A stretch of DNA of 64,000 nucleotides from Desulfobacula sp. (GTDB lineage: Bacteria; Desulfobacterota; Desulfobacteria; Desulfobacterales; Desulfobacteraceae). Positions 45,121-53,903 of this stretch are shown here, piece by piece (the stretch's first letter is position 1; each line of letters starts with the position of its first letter). Location: contig JAMPXP010000011.1 in NCBI GenBank assembly GCA_023701135.1, positions 124,001-188,000 on the forward strand. The letters run 5' to 3'. The translations under genes and the position numbers were made by a program. Below the pieces are notes generated by a model. That model had not been told where the DNA came from, did no database searches, and saw only the letters and a list, made by a program, of their open reading frames with translations.

Positions 45121-46506
45121 CTAATTGAGCATATATTTTTTTAGCTTGGAATACATCCGGGATCTGGATATCCCGGAAATACGGCAGGCTTCTTTCAGGT
45201 TTTGTCCTGTATGGGATAAGACGGCATTGAGATAGTCCTTTTCCGTGGTTTCCAAAACGTGGCTCAACAGCGGGAAATTCCCCCGGTCATCATCATCCAA
45301 AGGGTAGGTTTTGCTTTTCGAATCCGGCATCAAGGATTTTTTGATTTCCCTTGTCCGGATATACGACGGCAGATGGACGGAATAAAGGGTGGGCTCTTTT
45401 TTTGCCGAGGCAACGGCCTTATCCATGGCTTCGGCCAATTCCGCGATATTTCCCGGCCATTTGTAGGCAGTCAGGATATCGAGACATTCGGGAGAAATTC
45501 CCTTGGGATCAATTTTATATTTCATACAGTACTGATCCAGATAATACAGGGCCATTTTGATAATATCTCCCTGGATCCGGCGTAAGGGCGGCAGATGGAT
45601 GCAGATCCCCCTTAATCTGGACAAAAGGTGTTTGTGAAATTTCCTTTTTCCGCTCAACGTCTCAAGATCTTTGGTGGTCGATGCGATCACCCTGAAATTG
45701 CTGGTTTCCTCTGTTTTAGCACCGGCCGGGGTAAAGGCCCGGCTCTCCATGACCCGGAGCAGGGACCTTTGAACCGGCAGGGGAAGTTCCGAGATTTGAT
45801 CCAGAAAGAGCGTGCCCTGGTCAGCCCGTTTGATAAGCCCTGTTTTGTTCTCTCCGGCTCCGGGTCTATCCCCTTTTTTATGGCCAAAGAGCATCCCTTG
45901 GAAAATGGCCTCGGTAACGGTACAAGAGTCCACAACCACAAAATTTTTTTCGCTCCGGCCGCTGTTCAGGTGAATGGTTTTTGCAAAAAGCCCCTTGCCT
46001 GTGCCCGGTTCCCCGGAAATCAGAACAGGGGTATCTGAATAGGCTGCTGCAGAGGCCAGCTCAAGACAAGGCTGGATTTCCTTTGATTCGCCGATAAGTC
46101 CGTTTCGTTTCAAAATACCCGGAGTGGAGACATTTCCTTTTTCTTTTCGAAACTGCAGGGCCCGGCTCACCTGGAGATTCAGTTCCTGCCGCAGAAAGGG
46201 CTTGCCGAGATAATTCCATGCCCCGCTGTTGATGGCCATTTCCGCCCCATCCGGACTGCTGTCGCCGGTAATGATGATGACTTCCGGTGAAGACGGGGTT
46301 GCCTTGATTGTTTTTATGAGATCAAGGCCGTTGGCATCCGGAAGCTTGACATCCAGAAAGACAATATCAAACCCGCCGTTTTTCACCAGTTCCAGACCTT
46401 CTTTCCCGGTCAAGGCAAAACGGCTCTCATGGCCGAGGTGGCCCATCATCTTGACCAGGATATCGCATATGAGCCGATCATCATCAACGATCAGTATATC
46501 TGCCAT
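45121..46506 (-). CDS. NtrC-family response regulator with degenerate sigma-54 interaction motif
   Basis: 461 residues. Receiver domain with phospho-acceptor Asp52 (IVFLDVKLP), AAA+ domain with Walker A GEPGTGKG (near residue 165) and a C-terminal Fis-type helix-turn-helix (ACRISGISRSRMYSKLKKY). Two essential features differ from the family: the GAFTGA loop is replaced by GDRPGA (in GHKKGDRPGAGEN), and Walker B reads FLDQI instead of FLDEI. It probably cannot activate sigma-54 polymerase in the normal way and may be a repressor or sigma-70 regulator. No cognate kinase is adjacent. GGGGAAAAGAAA precedes ATG 46506. Confidence 0.8.
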   Translation of the reverse strand: MADILIVDDDRLICDILVKMMGHLGHESRFALTGKEGLELVKNGGFDIVFLDVKLPDANGLDLIKTIKATPSSPEVIIITGDSSPDGAEMAINSGAWNYLGKPFLRQELNLQVSRALQFRKEKGNVSTPGILKRNGLIGESKEIQPCLELASAAAYSDTPVLISGEPGTGKGLFAKTIHLNSGRSEKNFVVVDSCTVTEAIFQGMLFGHKKGDRPGAGENKTGLIKRADQGTLFLDQISELPLPVQRSLLRVMESRAFTPAGAKTEETSNFRVIASTTKDLETLSGKRKFHKHLLSRLRGICIHLPPLRRIQGDIIKMALYYLDQYCMKYKIDPKGISPECLDILTAYKWPGNIAELAEAMDKAVASAKKEPTLYSVHLPSYIRTREIKKSLMPDSKSKTYPLDDDDRGNFPLLSHVLETTEKDYLNAVLSHTGQNLKEACRISGISRSRMYSKLKKYMLN

Positions 46507-46705
46507 TTTCTTTTCCCCGACATATCGTGTGACGGCAATCCTTCTTCAAAACCAGGACTGGGACCCTTGGGAAGACGAATATGAAATTCACCGGAAATGG
46601 AATTAAGCGCAAAGTCCCTGAAACGAACCGACTATTACATGATCCGAAAAACTTGTCAAACCCAATATAAAGCAGCGGGAAAACCGGCAAGAAAGGCAGA
46701 AACAA

Positions 46706-46740
46706 AAAAGGGGCCTTCCGGTTAACGGCAGGCCCCTTTT
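46706..46740 (-). terminator. Rho-independent terminator of etfBA
   Basis: An 11-bp perfect stem (46706-46716 with 46730-46740) and a 13-base loop. Read on the minus strand it is followed by TTTT after the stem and lies 20 bases beyond the etfA stop. Confidence 0.75.
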
Positions 46741-46760
46741 ATATTGTTACTGTATGTTAA

Positions 46761-47729
46761 TTATAAATCATTAATGGCGCTGGTCAGCTCGGGCATGAAT
46801 TCAATGATATTGGCCACGATTCCCACATCCGCCACCTGGAAGATGGGGGCCTTGGGGTTTTTGTTCACGGCAACGATAAAGGGATTGCCCTTGAGTCCGC
46901 CCAGATGCTGGAAAGAACCGGAGATACCCATGGCCATATAGACTTTGGGCTTGACGGTCTTACCGGAGGTGCCGACCTGTCTGCCCTTTTCCAGCCATTT
47001 GGCATCCACAATGGGTCTTGAGCAGGAGACCACTGTCTTCATGGCCTTGGCAAGCTCTTCTGCAATTTCAATGTTTTCCTGTTCCTCAATCCCGCGGCCG
47101 ATGGAGACCAGGACGTCGGCCTTGGTGATATCCACATCACCGACTTCGGCCTGAACAACTTCCAGGAATTTCCGTTTTGCGGAAAGATCCCCGGCATTGG
47201 CGGATTTGTCCACCACGGCGCCGGAAGCTGTTTTCCCTTCCACCGGGGCAAATGACCCGGGCCGGATGGTGATGACGGCGCCGGAAGCGATATCAATTGC
47301 CACATGGGTGCTGACGGCTCCGCCCAGTTCCTGGCGGGAAGCCTTCAGGACGGTTCCCTCGACACCTGCAAAATCGACGATATCGGCTGCATAGGACGCA
47401 TTCATCTTGACGGAAAGGCCGGGAGCCAGATCCATGCCAAAGGTATTATGGGGGGCCAGAACAATTGACCCTGCCGGGATAACGTTCACCAGGGCTTTGC
47501 GGACCACCTCTGCATTGGGGTAAGCAAGGTCGTTGTGATTGATCTTGATGACTTCGGCATAGAGGCCGGTCATATCATTGGCCACCTTGTCCAGGTCCGC
47601 TCCGGACCCGGTGAGAACAGCCGTCAGGGATGCACCTTTGTCAATTTTTGCCGCGGCCGTAGGAAATTCCATGGCCACATCCTCGGCAACGCCGTTTGAA
47701 AATGGAATATATGCGAAAATCTGTGTCAT
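46761..47729 (-). CDS. etfA: Electron transfer flavoprotein alpha subunit
   Basis: 322 residues. The FAD-binding C-terminal signature is complete: SIGRGIEEQENIEIAEELA, then SRPIVDAKWLEKGRQVGTSG, GISGSFQHLGGLKG and VAVNKNPKAPIFQVADVGI. With EtfB it accepts electrons from acyl-CoA dehydrogenases. AGGAGGGCTC overlaps the end of etfB and the start is two bases after its stop. The protein should serve the membrane oxidoreductase encoded upstream. Confidence 0.92.
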   Translation of the reverse strand: MTQIFAYIPFSNGVAEDVAMEFPTAAAKIDKGASLTAVLTGSGADLDKVANDMTGLYAEVIKINHNDLAYPNAEVVRKALVNVIPAGSIVLAPHNTFGMDLAPGLSVKMNASYAADIVDFAGVEGTVLKASRQELGGAVSTHVAIDIASGAVITIRPGSFAPVEGKTASGAVVDKSANAGDLSAKRKFLEVVQAEVGDVDITKADVLVSIGRGIEEQENIEIAEELAKAMKTVVSCSRPIVDAKWLEKGRQVGTSGKTVKPKVYMAMGISGSFQHLGGLKGNPFIVAVNKNPKAPIFQVADVGIVANIIEFMPELTSAINDL

Positions 47730-47731
47730 GA

Positions 47732-48517
47732 TTAGAGCCCTCCTTTTGCTTTCAGCTTCTCAATCAGTTTTGCAATGATCTCGTCCGTGGAGCCTTCAAG
47801 CATTTCAGCGCCTGCACCCAGATCCGGTACAAAATAATCGATCCGTTTTGTTTTGGCACCGGCTTTGCCGATGCTGTCTGCTGCAATGCCAAGATCGGAT
47901 GCGCTTTTCACGGGGATTTCAACGCCGGCCACTTTTCTGATGCCGCGGATCCCCACATACCTGGGCTCATTGATACCGGTCTGAATGGAAAGAACACAGG
48001 GAAGTGAGATTTCATTCATTTCCTGGTTCCCGCCTTCGATTTCCCGGCCTACTTTGATTTTGCCTTCACCCACTTCAATCTTGTTGACCAGGGATGCATA
48101 GGGCAGATCCAGCATGGCGGCCAGCATGCCGCCGACCTGGCCGGCCCCTTCATCGGCCTGGGCACCGGTGAGGATGAGATCGTATTTCCCTTTTTCGATT
48201 TCCGCCTTGAGGATGGCGGCGATGCCTTTTCCGTCGGAGCCTTCAAAAGCGTCGTCGGACAGCAGGATACCATTGTTGGCGCCCATGGCCATTTCACGTC
48301 TCAGGACTTCTTCGGACTCACTGTCACCCACGGTGATCACGGTGACATTTCCACCCACTTTATCCACGATCTGAATCGCCTCTTCAACGGCGTAGTTATC
48401 CCATTCATTCACGGAATAGACCAGATCATCACGATCAAGATCATTGCCGGCGCCATTGAGTTCAAATTCATTCTCAGCAGTATCCGGTACTCTCTTGACA
48501 CATACCAAAATTTCCAT
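47732..48517 (-). CDS. etfB: Electron transfer flavoprotein beta subunit
   Basis: 261 residues. CVKRVPDTAEN at residue 6, YSVNEWDNYAVEEA, VGDSESEEVLRREMAMGAN, TGAQADEGAGQVGG and CVLSIQTGINEPRYVGIRGI are standard EtfB features including the AMP/FAD site. TAAAGGAGGCAATA precedes the ATG at 48517. It is followed by etfA and preceded by the ETF oxidoreductase in the same orientation. Confidence 0.93.
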   Translation of the reverse strand: MEILVCVKRVPDTAENEFELNGAGNDLDRDDLVYSVNEWDNYAVEEAIQIVDKVGGNVTVITVGDSESEEVLRREMAMGANNGILLSDDAFEGSDGKGIAAILKAEIEKGKYDLILTGAQADEGAGQVGGMLAAMLDLPYASLVNKIEVGEGKIKVGREIEGGNQEMNEISLPCVLSIQTGINEPRYVGIRGIRKVAGVEIPVKSASDLGIAADSIGKAGAKTKRIDYFVPDLGAGAEMLEGSTDEIIAKLIEKLKAKGGL

Positions 48518-48587
48518 TATTGCCTCCTTTAAATCAATTATCCGTTACAGGCCTTAAGCTTATTCGGAAACCTGTAACCCGTTTATT

Positions 48588-50654
48588 CTAAACAAGGTGC
48601 TGCTCGATCAGTTCCGTAAAATCCAGGGCTTCCATCTGACCTTCTTTTCCGGCCACCTTGATGGCATCCTGGATATTGACCAGGCAGAAAGGACAGGCCG
48701 TTACAATGACGGTTGCTCCGGCTTCAGCAGCCATATTTACCCTTAACACACCCATTCTTGTTTCTTCTTCCGGCTCATAAAACAACATGAGCCCTCCGCC
48801 GCCGCAGCAGAAGGACCGGTCACGGCTTTTTTCAAGTTCCACCCGGTTCAATCCCTCAATGGCATCCAGGGCCTGCCGTGGATCTTCATAAATGCCATTG
48901 TGACGCCCCAGATAACAGGGGTCATGATACACATAGACCTTTTCAGGATTCAGGCAGGGTTTCAGATCCAGCTCGCCCGTCCTGATTTTCTGGGCCACCA
49001 CCTGGCTGATATGCTTCACCGGGGGAAGGCCTTTGTAATCATTTTTCAAGGCATTATAGGCATGGGGGTCCGACGTGATGATCTGCTTTACCCCGGTTTC
49101 CAGGATGGCTTCCGTATTCTGTGATTTCAGATCCTGGTAGAGCATTTCCTCGCCAAACCGCAAGACCTCGTTCCCGCTGTCTTTTTCAAGTTTCCCCAGA
49201 ATTCCGAAATCCACTCCCGCTTTTTTCAGGATCAGAGAGGTTTTTCTGGCAATATTCTGGATATTATCATCATAGGACGTAATGCTGTCCACAAAATACA
49301 GGGTGTCTGCGGTTTCCCCGTCCAGGTCCTTGACCTGGCAAAGGGCGCTGAATTCCTTGTCTTCGGCCCATTCCGCCCTTTTCTTTTCCATTTTCCCATA
49401 AGGGTTCCCGCGTTTTTCAAGGGCCTTCATGGGTTTCTGGAGGGATTGGGGCACAAGGCCTTCATCCACCATGCCGCGTCTCAGATCCACCATCTTATCG
49501 ATGTATTCGATCCCCAGGGGACATTCTTCCTCGCAGGCCCCGCAGGTGGTGCAGGACCAGATCTCGTCTTCGGTATAGATATCCTGAACCAGGAGCTTGC
49601 CGCTGTCGTAAATTTCTCCGGACATGGGATAATTTTTAAAGATCAGATCCCTGGCCTTAATGGTGATAAACCGGGGAGACAAGGGGCGTCCCACGGCATT
49701 GGCCGGGCACTGGTCTGAACACCGGCCGCAGTCTGCGCAGGAATAAAAATCCAGCATATGCTTCCAGGTGAAGTCTTCCAGTTTTTTGACCCCGAATGAT
49801 GTCAGGTCATCCAGCTTATCGTCGGCAATCCCATATTTGACCGGCTTGATATTGCCTTTTTGGACCCGCATGAAAAACACATTGAAAATCGAGGTGATGA
49901 CATGAAAATGTTTGCCCATGGGCAGGAAGCAGAGGAAAAAGAAAAACGCCAGGTCATGGACATAATAAAAGAAAATGTGAAGCCCCTGGAGAACATTCGG
50001 GGATACCGAAGAAAGCATGGCCCTGAATATCCAGACCAGGGTCAGGGGGGCCAGGAAATGGGTTTCGCCCGTCTTCTGAAATTCAAAGGCAGCTTCCGTG
50101 GCTTCAAAAAGGCTTTCGGAAATCATGAGGGTTGAAATAATCCCCAGGACAAACACCGCTTCAGCAGTATGATCCTTCCCGTATTTTTCCGGAACGGCGT
50201 AGCGTTTGGGTTTGTAGATTCCTCTGCGAACGGCCGCCACAATACAGGCGATGAGAACAAAGGTGGCGGCATAATCCTTGATAAAATTATAGACCAAGCC
50301 CAGGCCGCCGCCCAATCCGGGAAAGACAAAGCCGTCGGAAAAACCGATAATGACAAGGGAAACCGACCGTATGGACAGGATCAGGAAACCGGCAAAAATA
50401 ACGATATGCAGCACCCCGGCCAGCATATAACGGGGCTGGCGCATCTGGCCCAGCCAGATCACGATGAGGTTCTGAATGCGTTTGCCGATATGATCAAACC
50501 GGTTGTCCGGATTTGCCCGCACAAGAGGGGCAATCCTTCTTGCCATGATATAGGTAAAACATCCTATGCCGATGATGGGCAATATAAATGATAATAGAGC
50601 CGCGGGAAATACCCCGAAAAATTTATAACTTGCAGGACCAATGATTGAAGTCAT
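48588..50654 (-). CDS. Membrane Fe-S ETF:menaquinone-type oxidoreductase (EMO-like)
   Basis: 688 residues. An N-terminal membrane part of about six helices (residues 10-260), NarI-like, is followed by two [4Fe-4S] motifs (CADCGRCSDQCP and CTTCGACEEECP) and by a HdrD-like domain with CCG motifs (DPCYLGRHNG and FCCGGGGLM). Proteins of this build pass electrons from ETF to the quinone pool in Geobacter and fatty-acid or aromatic degraders. Gene order oxidoreductase-etfB-etfA on one strand supports the role. GGAGGTAAGAAAGG precedes ATG 50654. Confidence 0.87.
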   Translation of the reverse strand: MTSIIGPASYKFFGVFPAALLSFILPIIGIGCFTYIMARRIAPLVRANPDNRFDHIGKRIQNLIVIWLGQMRQPRYMLAGVLHIVIFAGFLILSIRSVSLVIIGFSDGFVFPGLGGGLGLVYNFIKDYAATFVLIACIVAAVRRGIYKPKRYAVPEKYGKDHTAEAVFVLGIISTLMISESLFEATEAAFEFQKTGETHFLAPLTLVWIFRAMLSSVSPNVLQGLHIFFYYVHDLAFFFFLCFLPMGKHFHVITSIFNVFFMRVQKGNIKPVKYGIADDKLDDLTSFGVKKLEDFTWKHMLDFYSCADCGRCSDQCPANAVGRPLSPRFITIKARDLIFKNYPMSGEIYDSGKLLVQDIYTEDEIWSCTTCGACEEECPLGIEYIDKMVDLRRGMVDEGLVPQSLQKPMKALEKRGNPYGKMEKKRAEWAEDKEFSALCQVKDLDGETADTLYFVDSITSYDDNIQNIARKTSLILKKAGVDFGILGKLEKDSGNEVLRFGEEMLYQDLKSQNTEAILETGVKQIITSDPHAYNALKNDYKGLPPVKHISQVVAQKIRTGELDLKPCLNPEKVYVYHDPCYLGRHNGIYEDPRQALDAIEGLNRVELEKSRDRSFCCGGGGLMLFYEPEEETRMGVLRVNMAAEAGATVIVTACPFCLVNIQDAIKVAGKEGQMEALDFTELIEQHLV

Positions 50655-50687
50655 CCTTTCTTACCTCCAAAACAATTTCTTTAACTC

Positions 50688-50703
50688 ATGAATACAGACT
50701 CAA
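50688..50703. promoter_or_regulatory. Weak copy of the TetR palindrome
   Basis: ATGAATACAGACTCAA keeps the ATGAAT left arm and the TGA-N8-TCA core of the palindromes near tetR, but the right arm matches in four of six bases. It lies 34 bases upstream of the ETF oxidoreductase start. Confidence 0.35.
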
Positions 50704-50785
50704 AAAGCTTTAATAAACATGCAGGAACACGTCAAGCAAAAAGCTTTATTCAGCAAAATTATATGATTCAGCGAATATATGGTAT

Positions 50786-51367
50786 TTATCCCTTCACCCC
50801 CGTCAGATACAGATCCACCAGGGGATCGGCCATGGAAACCAAATCATACCGCCCTTCGGCCGTCACCCAGGTGCTGATGACCCCTTCCACAGCCCCGAGG
50901 ATAAACCGCTTCACAAGACCCACAAAAAGATCCTGGCGCATGGCTCCTTCGATCTGGCCCTGTTCGATAATGTCGGATAGAAGATCCAGATACATTTTTG
51001 AAATATCCTTGATCTGAGATTGAATATCCCTTAAATACCTTGCTTCGGACTGAAAAATGACGGCCATGTGTTTGTCGTTCTGGAATTCTTCAAGGTGACA
51101 TCGGATGAGCAGTCTTAATTTTTCTTCAGCATTCTTGCCCTTTTCAACGGCGGCCCTCATTTTTTCAAACACAATTTCAGTCTTGTAGCTGATATACTGA
51201 TAGAGAATATCATCCTTATTCTTAAAATACAGGTACAGGGTTCCATCTGCCACACCTGCCTTTGCAGCGATCAGGGAAATGGTGGCCTTGTAGAATCCGT
51301 ACTCGGCAAACACGGCACCCGCGCTGTCCAATATGATCTGATATTTTTCCGATTTATTTTTCTGCAA
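50786..51367 (-). CDS. TetR-family transcriptional regulator (FadR-like)
   Basis: 193 residues. The N-terminal helix-turn-helix is standard (FAEYGFYKATISLIAAKAGV, then ADGTLYLYFKNKDDILY). The ligand domain is typical in length and its pattern recalls acyl-CoA-sensing TetR proteins of beta-oxidation genes. TTG 51367 is the start, with AAGAGGAAG 10 bases upstream. Palindromes at 51395-51410 and 51566-51581 are likely operators, so it probably represses itself and its neighbours. An acyl-CoA ligand is inferred from context only. Confidence 0.83.
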   Translation of the reverse strand: MQKNKSEKYQIILDSAGAVFAEYGFYKATISLIAAKAGVADGTLYLYFKNKDDILYQYISYKTEIVFEKMRAAVEKGKNAEEKLRLLIRCHLEEFQNDKHMAVIFQSEARYLRDIQSQIKDISKMYLDLLSDIIEQGQIEGAMRQDLFVGLVKRFILGAVEGVISTWVTAEGRYDLVSMADPLVDLYLTGVKG

Positions 51368-51394
51368 TCTTTGATCTTCCTCTTTTAATTAGCA

Positions 51395-51410
51395 ATGAAT
51401 AAAGATTCAT
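51395..51410. promoter_or_regulatory. TetR operator candidate 1
   Basis: ATGAAT-AAAG-ATTCAT: a perfect 6-4-6 palindrome 28 bases upstream of the TetR start codon. Confidence 0.65.
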
Positions 51411-51565
51411 TATCTAACAAAAGATTATACAAAATGTCAAGCCAATAATACCCATATTCAAGCATAAGATAACCATACATTATATCCTTAATTTACAGAA
51501 TGTTATAAATTATCATGGTTTTTCGAACCCAACATAAATCCGAATTCGATCCTGTTCGGATAGCC

Positions 51566-51581
51566 ATGAATGAAAATTCAT
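51566..51581. promoter_or_regulatory. TetR operator candidate 2
   Basis: ATGAAT-GAAA-ATTCAT: identical arms and spacing to the site at 51395, located 88 bases upstream of the aldolase start. Confidence 0.65.
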
Positions 51582-51668
51582 TAATTAATATCCCTCTTGA
51601 TTTTAAGATCATTTCATGTAAAAAAAAGAACAAAACTGAATTCCATTTTACAAAACAGGGAGGGTGAC

Positions 51669-52961
51669 ATGACAAAACCATTTACTTACTCTTCAGATTT
51701 TGAACGCGCCCTTGCCGTCGGTCGGCCTCCGAATATCAAACAGCTTTTCCCGAATTCCAAAGCGCTCCTGGTCAGCGGGAAATATATCGATTATGCCATG
51801 CTGGCAAAGGGCAATTGCATGACCATTGCCGCCAACGGCCGGAATTCTTTTATTATTAGGGGCGCTCTTGCCGCTGCGCAACGGGCCGATGCAGCCGTCA
51901 TCATTGAAATTGCGAGGTCCGAGGGGGGAACGGAGGGCTATTGCGCCGTCAGCCTGTGGAATATTGCAAGACAGACCGATGCCTTTATGAACGAAATGGG
52001 CATCACCATTCCGGTAGCCATCCATGCCGATCATTTCGGCTTGAAAAAGCCCGCAGACATTGATCCTGCAAAAACGGAAATTCAATCCTTGTTTGAAGCC
52101 GGAATTACCTCCATTGCCATTGACGCTTCCCACATGCCCGATGATCAGAATCTTCTGGCCAATATCGAATTATTCCCCTTTATTCCCGATTGGGCCGGAC
52201 TGGAGACCGAAGTCGGAGAAATAAAAGGCAAATCAGGCCTGTCCACTCCCCAGGAGGCCCTGTTCCTGATCCGGGGGCTCAATGCCCACAGTATTTTTCC
52301 CAACTGGATCGCCTTGAACAACGGCACTACCCACGGTATTGAGTCCAGTGACGCCGGGATTCAAGTGGAACTCACCGCAGAAATTCATCAAGCCCTTGAT
52401 CAATATAAGGTATCGGGGGCCCAGCATGGCACCTCGGGCAATAATTCCGACCGGCTACGGGCCATTGCCTCAAAAACCCGGACAACCAAAGCCAACGTGG
52501 CCACAGCCCTTCAGATGATTTCCTGGGGGCTTCAGGTCAATGATTACGGCAATGCCCTCCTGGATGACAACGGCAATTTTATCAAGCAGAAAAACGCCGG
52601 TGTTTCGGAAAGCATGTGGGAACAGATGACGGCCTATGCAAAAAGCAAGGGGCTGAAAGGCGGAGATTATAAGAAACTGAATCTTCCCTTTGAAAACAAA
52701 CTGCTGGCCCAGCCCAAAGAGATCCGGGAAAGGATGGCCAAGGCTGTTGAAGCTTTTGTGTATACGCTTCTGACGACCGTGTTTAATGCACAAAACACAG
52801 CCCCCATTGTTATGGATGCGATCCTGGCCCGAAAATCCCATGACCCCGGTCCCAAGGCACAGAAAATTGAACCTGAAAAAAACTGGACCCGGGAAAAAAT
52901 AATTGAGAATGCTCTGAAAATCTCTTCAGACAAAGGCCCAAAAGGAAATTTTGAGGACTAA
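51669..52961 (+). CDS. Class II fructose-bisphosphate aldolase-like protein
   Basis: 430 residues. Zinc-ligand histidines appear in AIHADHFGLK near residue 118, ALNNGTTHGIE near residue 218 and the phosphate loop SGAQHGTSGNNSDRL. The chain is longer than the usual 300-360 residues and deviates at SHG (THG) and HGGSG (HGTSG). It cleaves or forms a ketose 1-phosphate or 1,6-bisphosphate, but the divergence leaves the substrate open. A TetR palindrome lies upstream, which would tie it to the ETF regulon. AGGGAGGGTGAC precedes ATG 51669. Confidence 0.78.
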   Translation: MTKPFTYSSDFERALAVGRPPNIKQLFPNSKALLVSGKYIDYAMLAKGNCMTIAANGRNSFIIRGALAAAQRADAAVIIEIARSEGGTEGYCAVSLWNIARQTDAFMNEMGITIPVAIHADHFGLKKPADIDPAKTEIQSLFEAGITSIAIDASHMPDDQNLLANIELFPFIPDWAGLETEVGEIKGKSGLSTPQEALFLIRGLNAHSIFPNWIALNNGTTHGIESSDAGIQVELTAEIHQALDQYKVSGAQHGTSGNNSDRLRAIASKTRTTKANVATALQMISWGLQVNDYGNALLDDNGNFIKQKNAGVSESMWEQMTAYAKSKGLKGGDYKKLNLPFENKLLAQPKEIRERMAKAVEAFVYTLLTTVFNAQNTAPIVMDAILARKSHDPGPKAQKIEPEKNWTREKIIENALKISSDKGPKGNFED

Positions 52962-52969
52962 AAAAAAAC

Positions 52970-52997
52970 TTAAGTTTTAAATTTCCCGGACCGATAA
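52970..52997 (+). promoter_or_regulatory. Sigma-28 (FliA)-type promoter of the flgM operon
   Basis: TTAAGTTT (52970-52977) and ACCGATAA (52990-52997) are 12 bases apart and each match the flagellar sigma-28 consensus (TAAAGTTT, GCCGATAA) in seven of eight positions. The start codon at 53020 follows closely. Confidence 0.65.
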
Positions 52998-53019
52998 CAC
53001 TGTCTAAGGGGAGAAATAA

Positions 53020-53442
53020 ATGCAAATACCTTCATACCAGATACAGAATGTCCTGAAAGTCTATTCCAGACAATTGAGTCAGGGCAAAATTATGGCCAGG
53101 AACAAATTCGGCGATGCCAACACAAACTCTGCCGACAGCGTGACCCTCTCCTCTGAAGGAAAACGACAGGCCATTATCGATAAAGTCGCTGCCAATATAG
53201 TGGATCGGATTATCACTGAAGGGCCTAAAGAAAAAACCGAAGAGAAAATCACCTCCCAGATTGAACAGGAACTGGGGAAAAAAATCAATTTCACAAAAGA
53301 CAGAAATCAGTTCACCTATACCGTGATTGACGAGAACAATCAAAAAAGCACCCGGACTCTGTCTGTTGAGGATTCAAAATTTATTGTGAAACGAATGACG
53401 GAACTGGCACGGCAGGTCGCGGACAGCAATATGGAACAATAA
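53020..53442 (+). CDS. DVU0524-family FlgM-associated protein
   Basis: 140 residues. Helix-rich with a flagellar-type N-terminus (QIQNVLKVYSRQLSQGK), DSVTLSSEGKRQAII and a C-terminal KRMTELARQVADSN. Such proteins sit directly upstream of flgM in sulfate reducers; their role is not defined. It lies 13 bases before flgM. AGGGGAGAAATAA precedes ATG 53020, and a sigma-28-like promoter precedes both genes. Confidence 0.78.
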   Translation: MQIPSYQIQNVLKVYSRQLSQGKIMARNKFGDANTNSADSVTLSSEGKRQAIIDKVAANIVDRIITEGPKEKTEEKITSQIEQELGKKINFTKDRNQFTYTVIDENNQKSTRTLSVEDSKFIVKRMTELARQVADSNMEQ

Positions 53443-53455
53443 GGAGAGATACATC

Positions 53456-53746
53456 ATGAAAATATCCAATACGACTCCCAATTATATCAACCAGGCTTAT
53501 GCCGGCCAAGTCGCCAATCAGAACCTGAAATCTCAAAAACCGGCGGATGAAAAAACAGACAGCATTAATTTTTCAGATCAGACAAAAACTTTGCAGAAAA
53601 TAGACAAAGCCATGGAAACGGAGCCCGCAGACCGGAAAAAATATGTGGCCGATATCAAGCAGAAAGTTGATACCAATCAATATAATATCAATGCAGAAGC
53701 TGTTGCCGAAAAAATAGTGGGATCTTTCATGAACCAATTCGGATAA
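53456..53746 (+). CDS. flgM: Flagellar anti-sigma-28 factor FlgM
   Basis: 96 residues, the usual FlgM size. The C-terminal half (IDKAMETEPADRKKYVADIK followed by QKVDTNQYNI) matches the sigma-binding helices, while the N-terminal half is unstructured. FlgM holds back sigma-28 until the hook is complete and is then exported. Being made from a sigma-28 promoter gives negative feedback. AAGGAGAGATACATC precedes ATG 53456. Confidence 0.85.
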   Translation: MKISNTTPNYINQAYAGQVANQNLKSQKPADEKTDSINFSDQTKTLQKIDKAMETEPADRKKYVADIKQKVDTNQYNINAEAVAEKIVGSFMNQFG

Positions 53747-53856
53747 GAGCAATTATTGCCCGGCATTTTTTTCTTTGCACCCCTTCCAACCCTTTGAATG
53801 ATAAGCAACTGATTGATTTTAAATCCTTTTTGAGAATACAAACGACACCAAACTTC

Positions 53857-53871
53857 TGGCATACCTTTTGC
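53857..53871 (+). promoter_or_regulatory. Sigma-54 promoter of the flagellar-associated gene
   Basis: TGGC at 53857-53860 and TTGC at 53868-53871 give a perfect GG-N10-GC layout (TGGCATACCTTTTGC). It is 33 bases upstream of the start at 53904, as expected for RpoN-dependent flagellar genes. Confidence 0.7.
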
Positions 53872-53903
53872 TTAATGTTCTATTAAGCAAAAAGGAGATT
53901 CTT

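Larger units (their letters stand above)
51368..51668. promoter_or_regulatory. Divergent control region between tetR and the aldolase gene
   Basis: 301 bases, AT-rich, with two palindromes of the ATGAAT-N4-ATTCAT form. No gene is supported inside. It should contain the promoters of both flanking genes. Confidence 0.6.
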
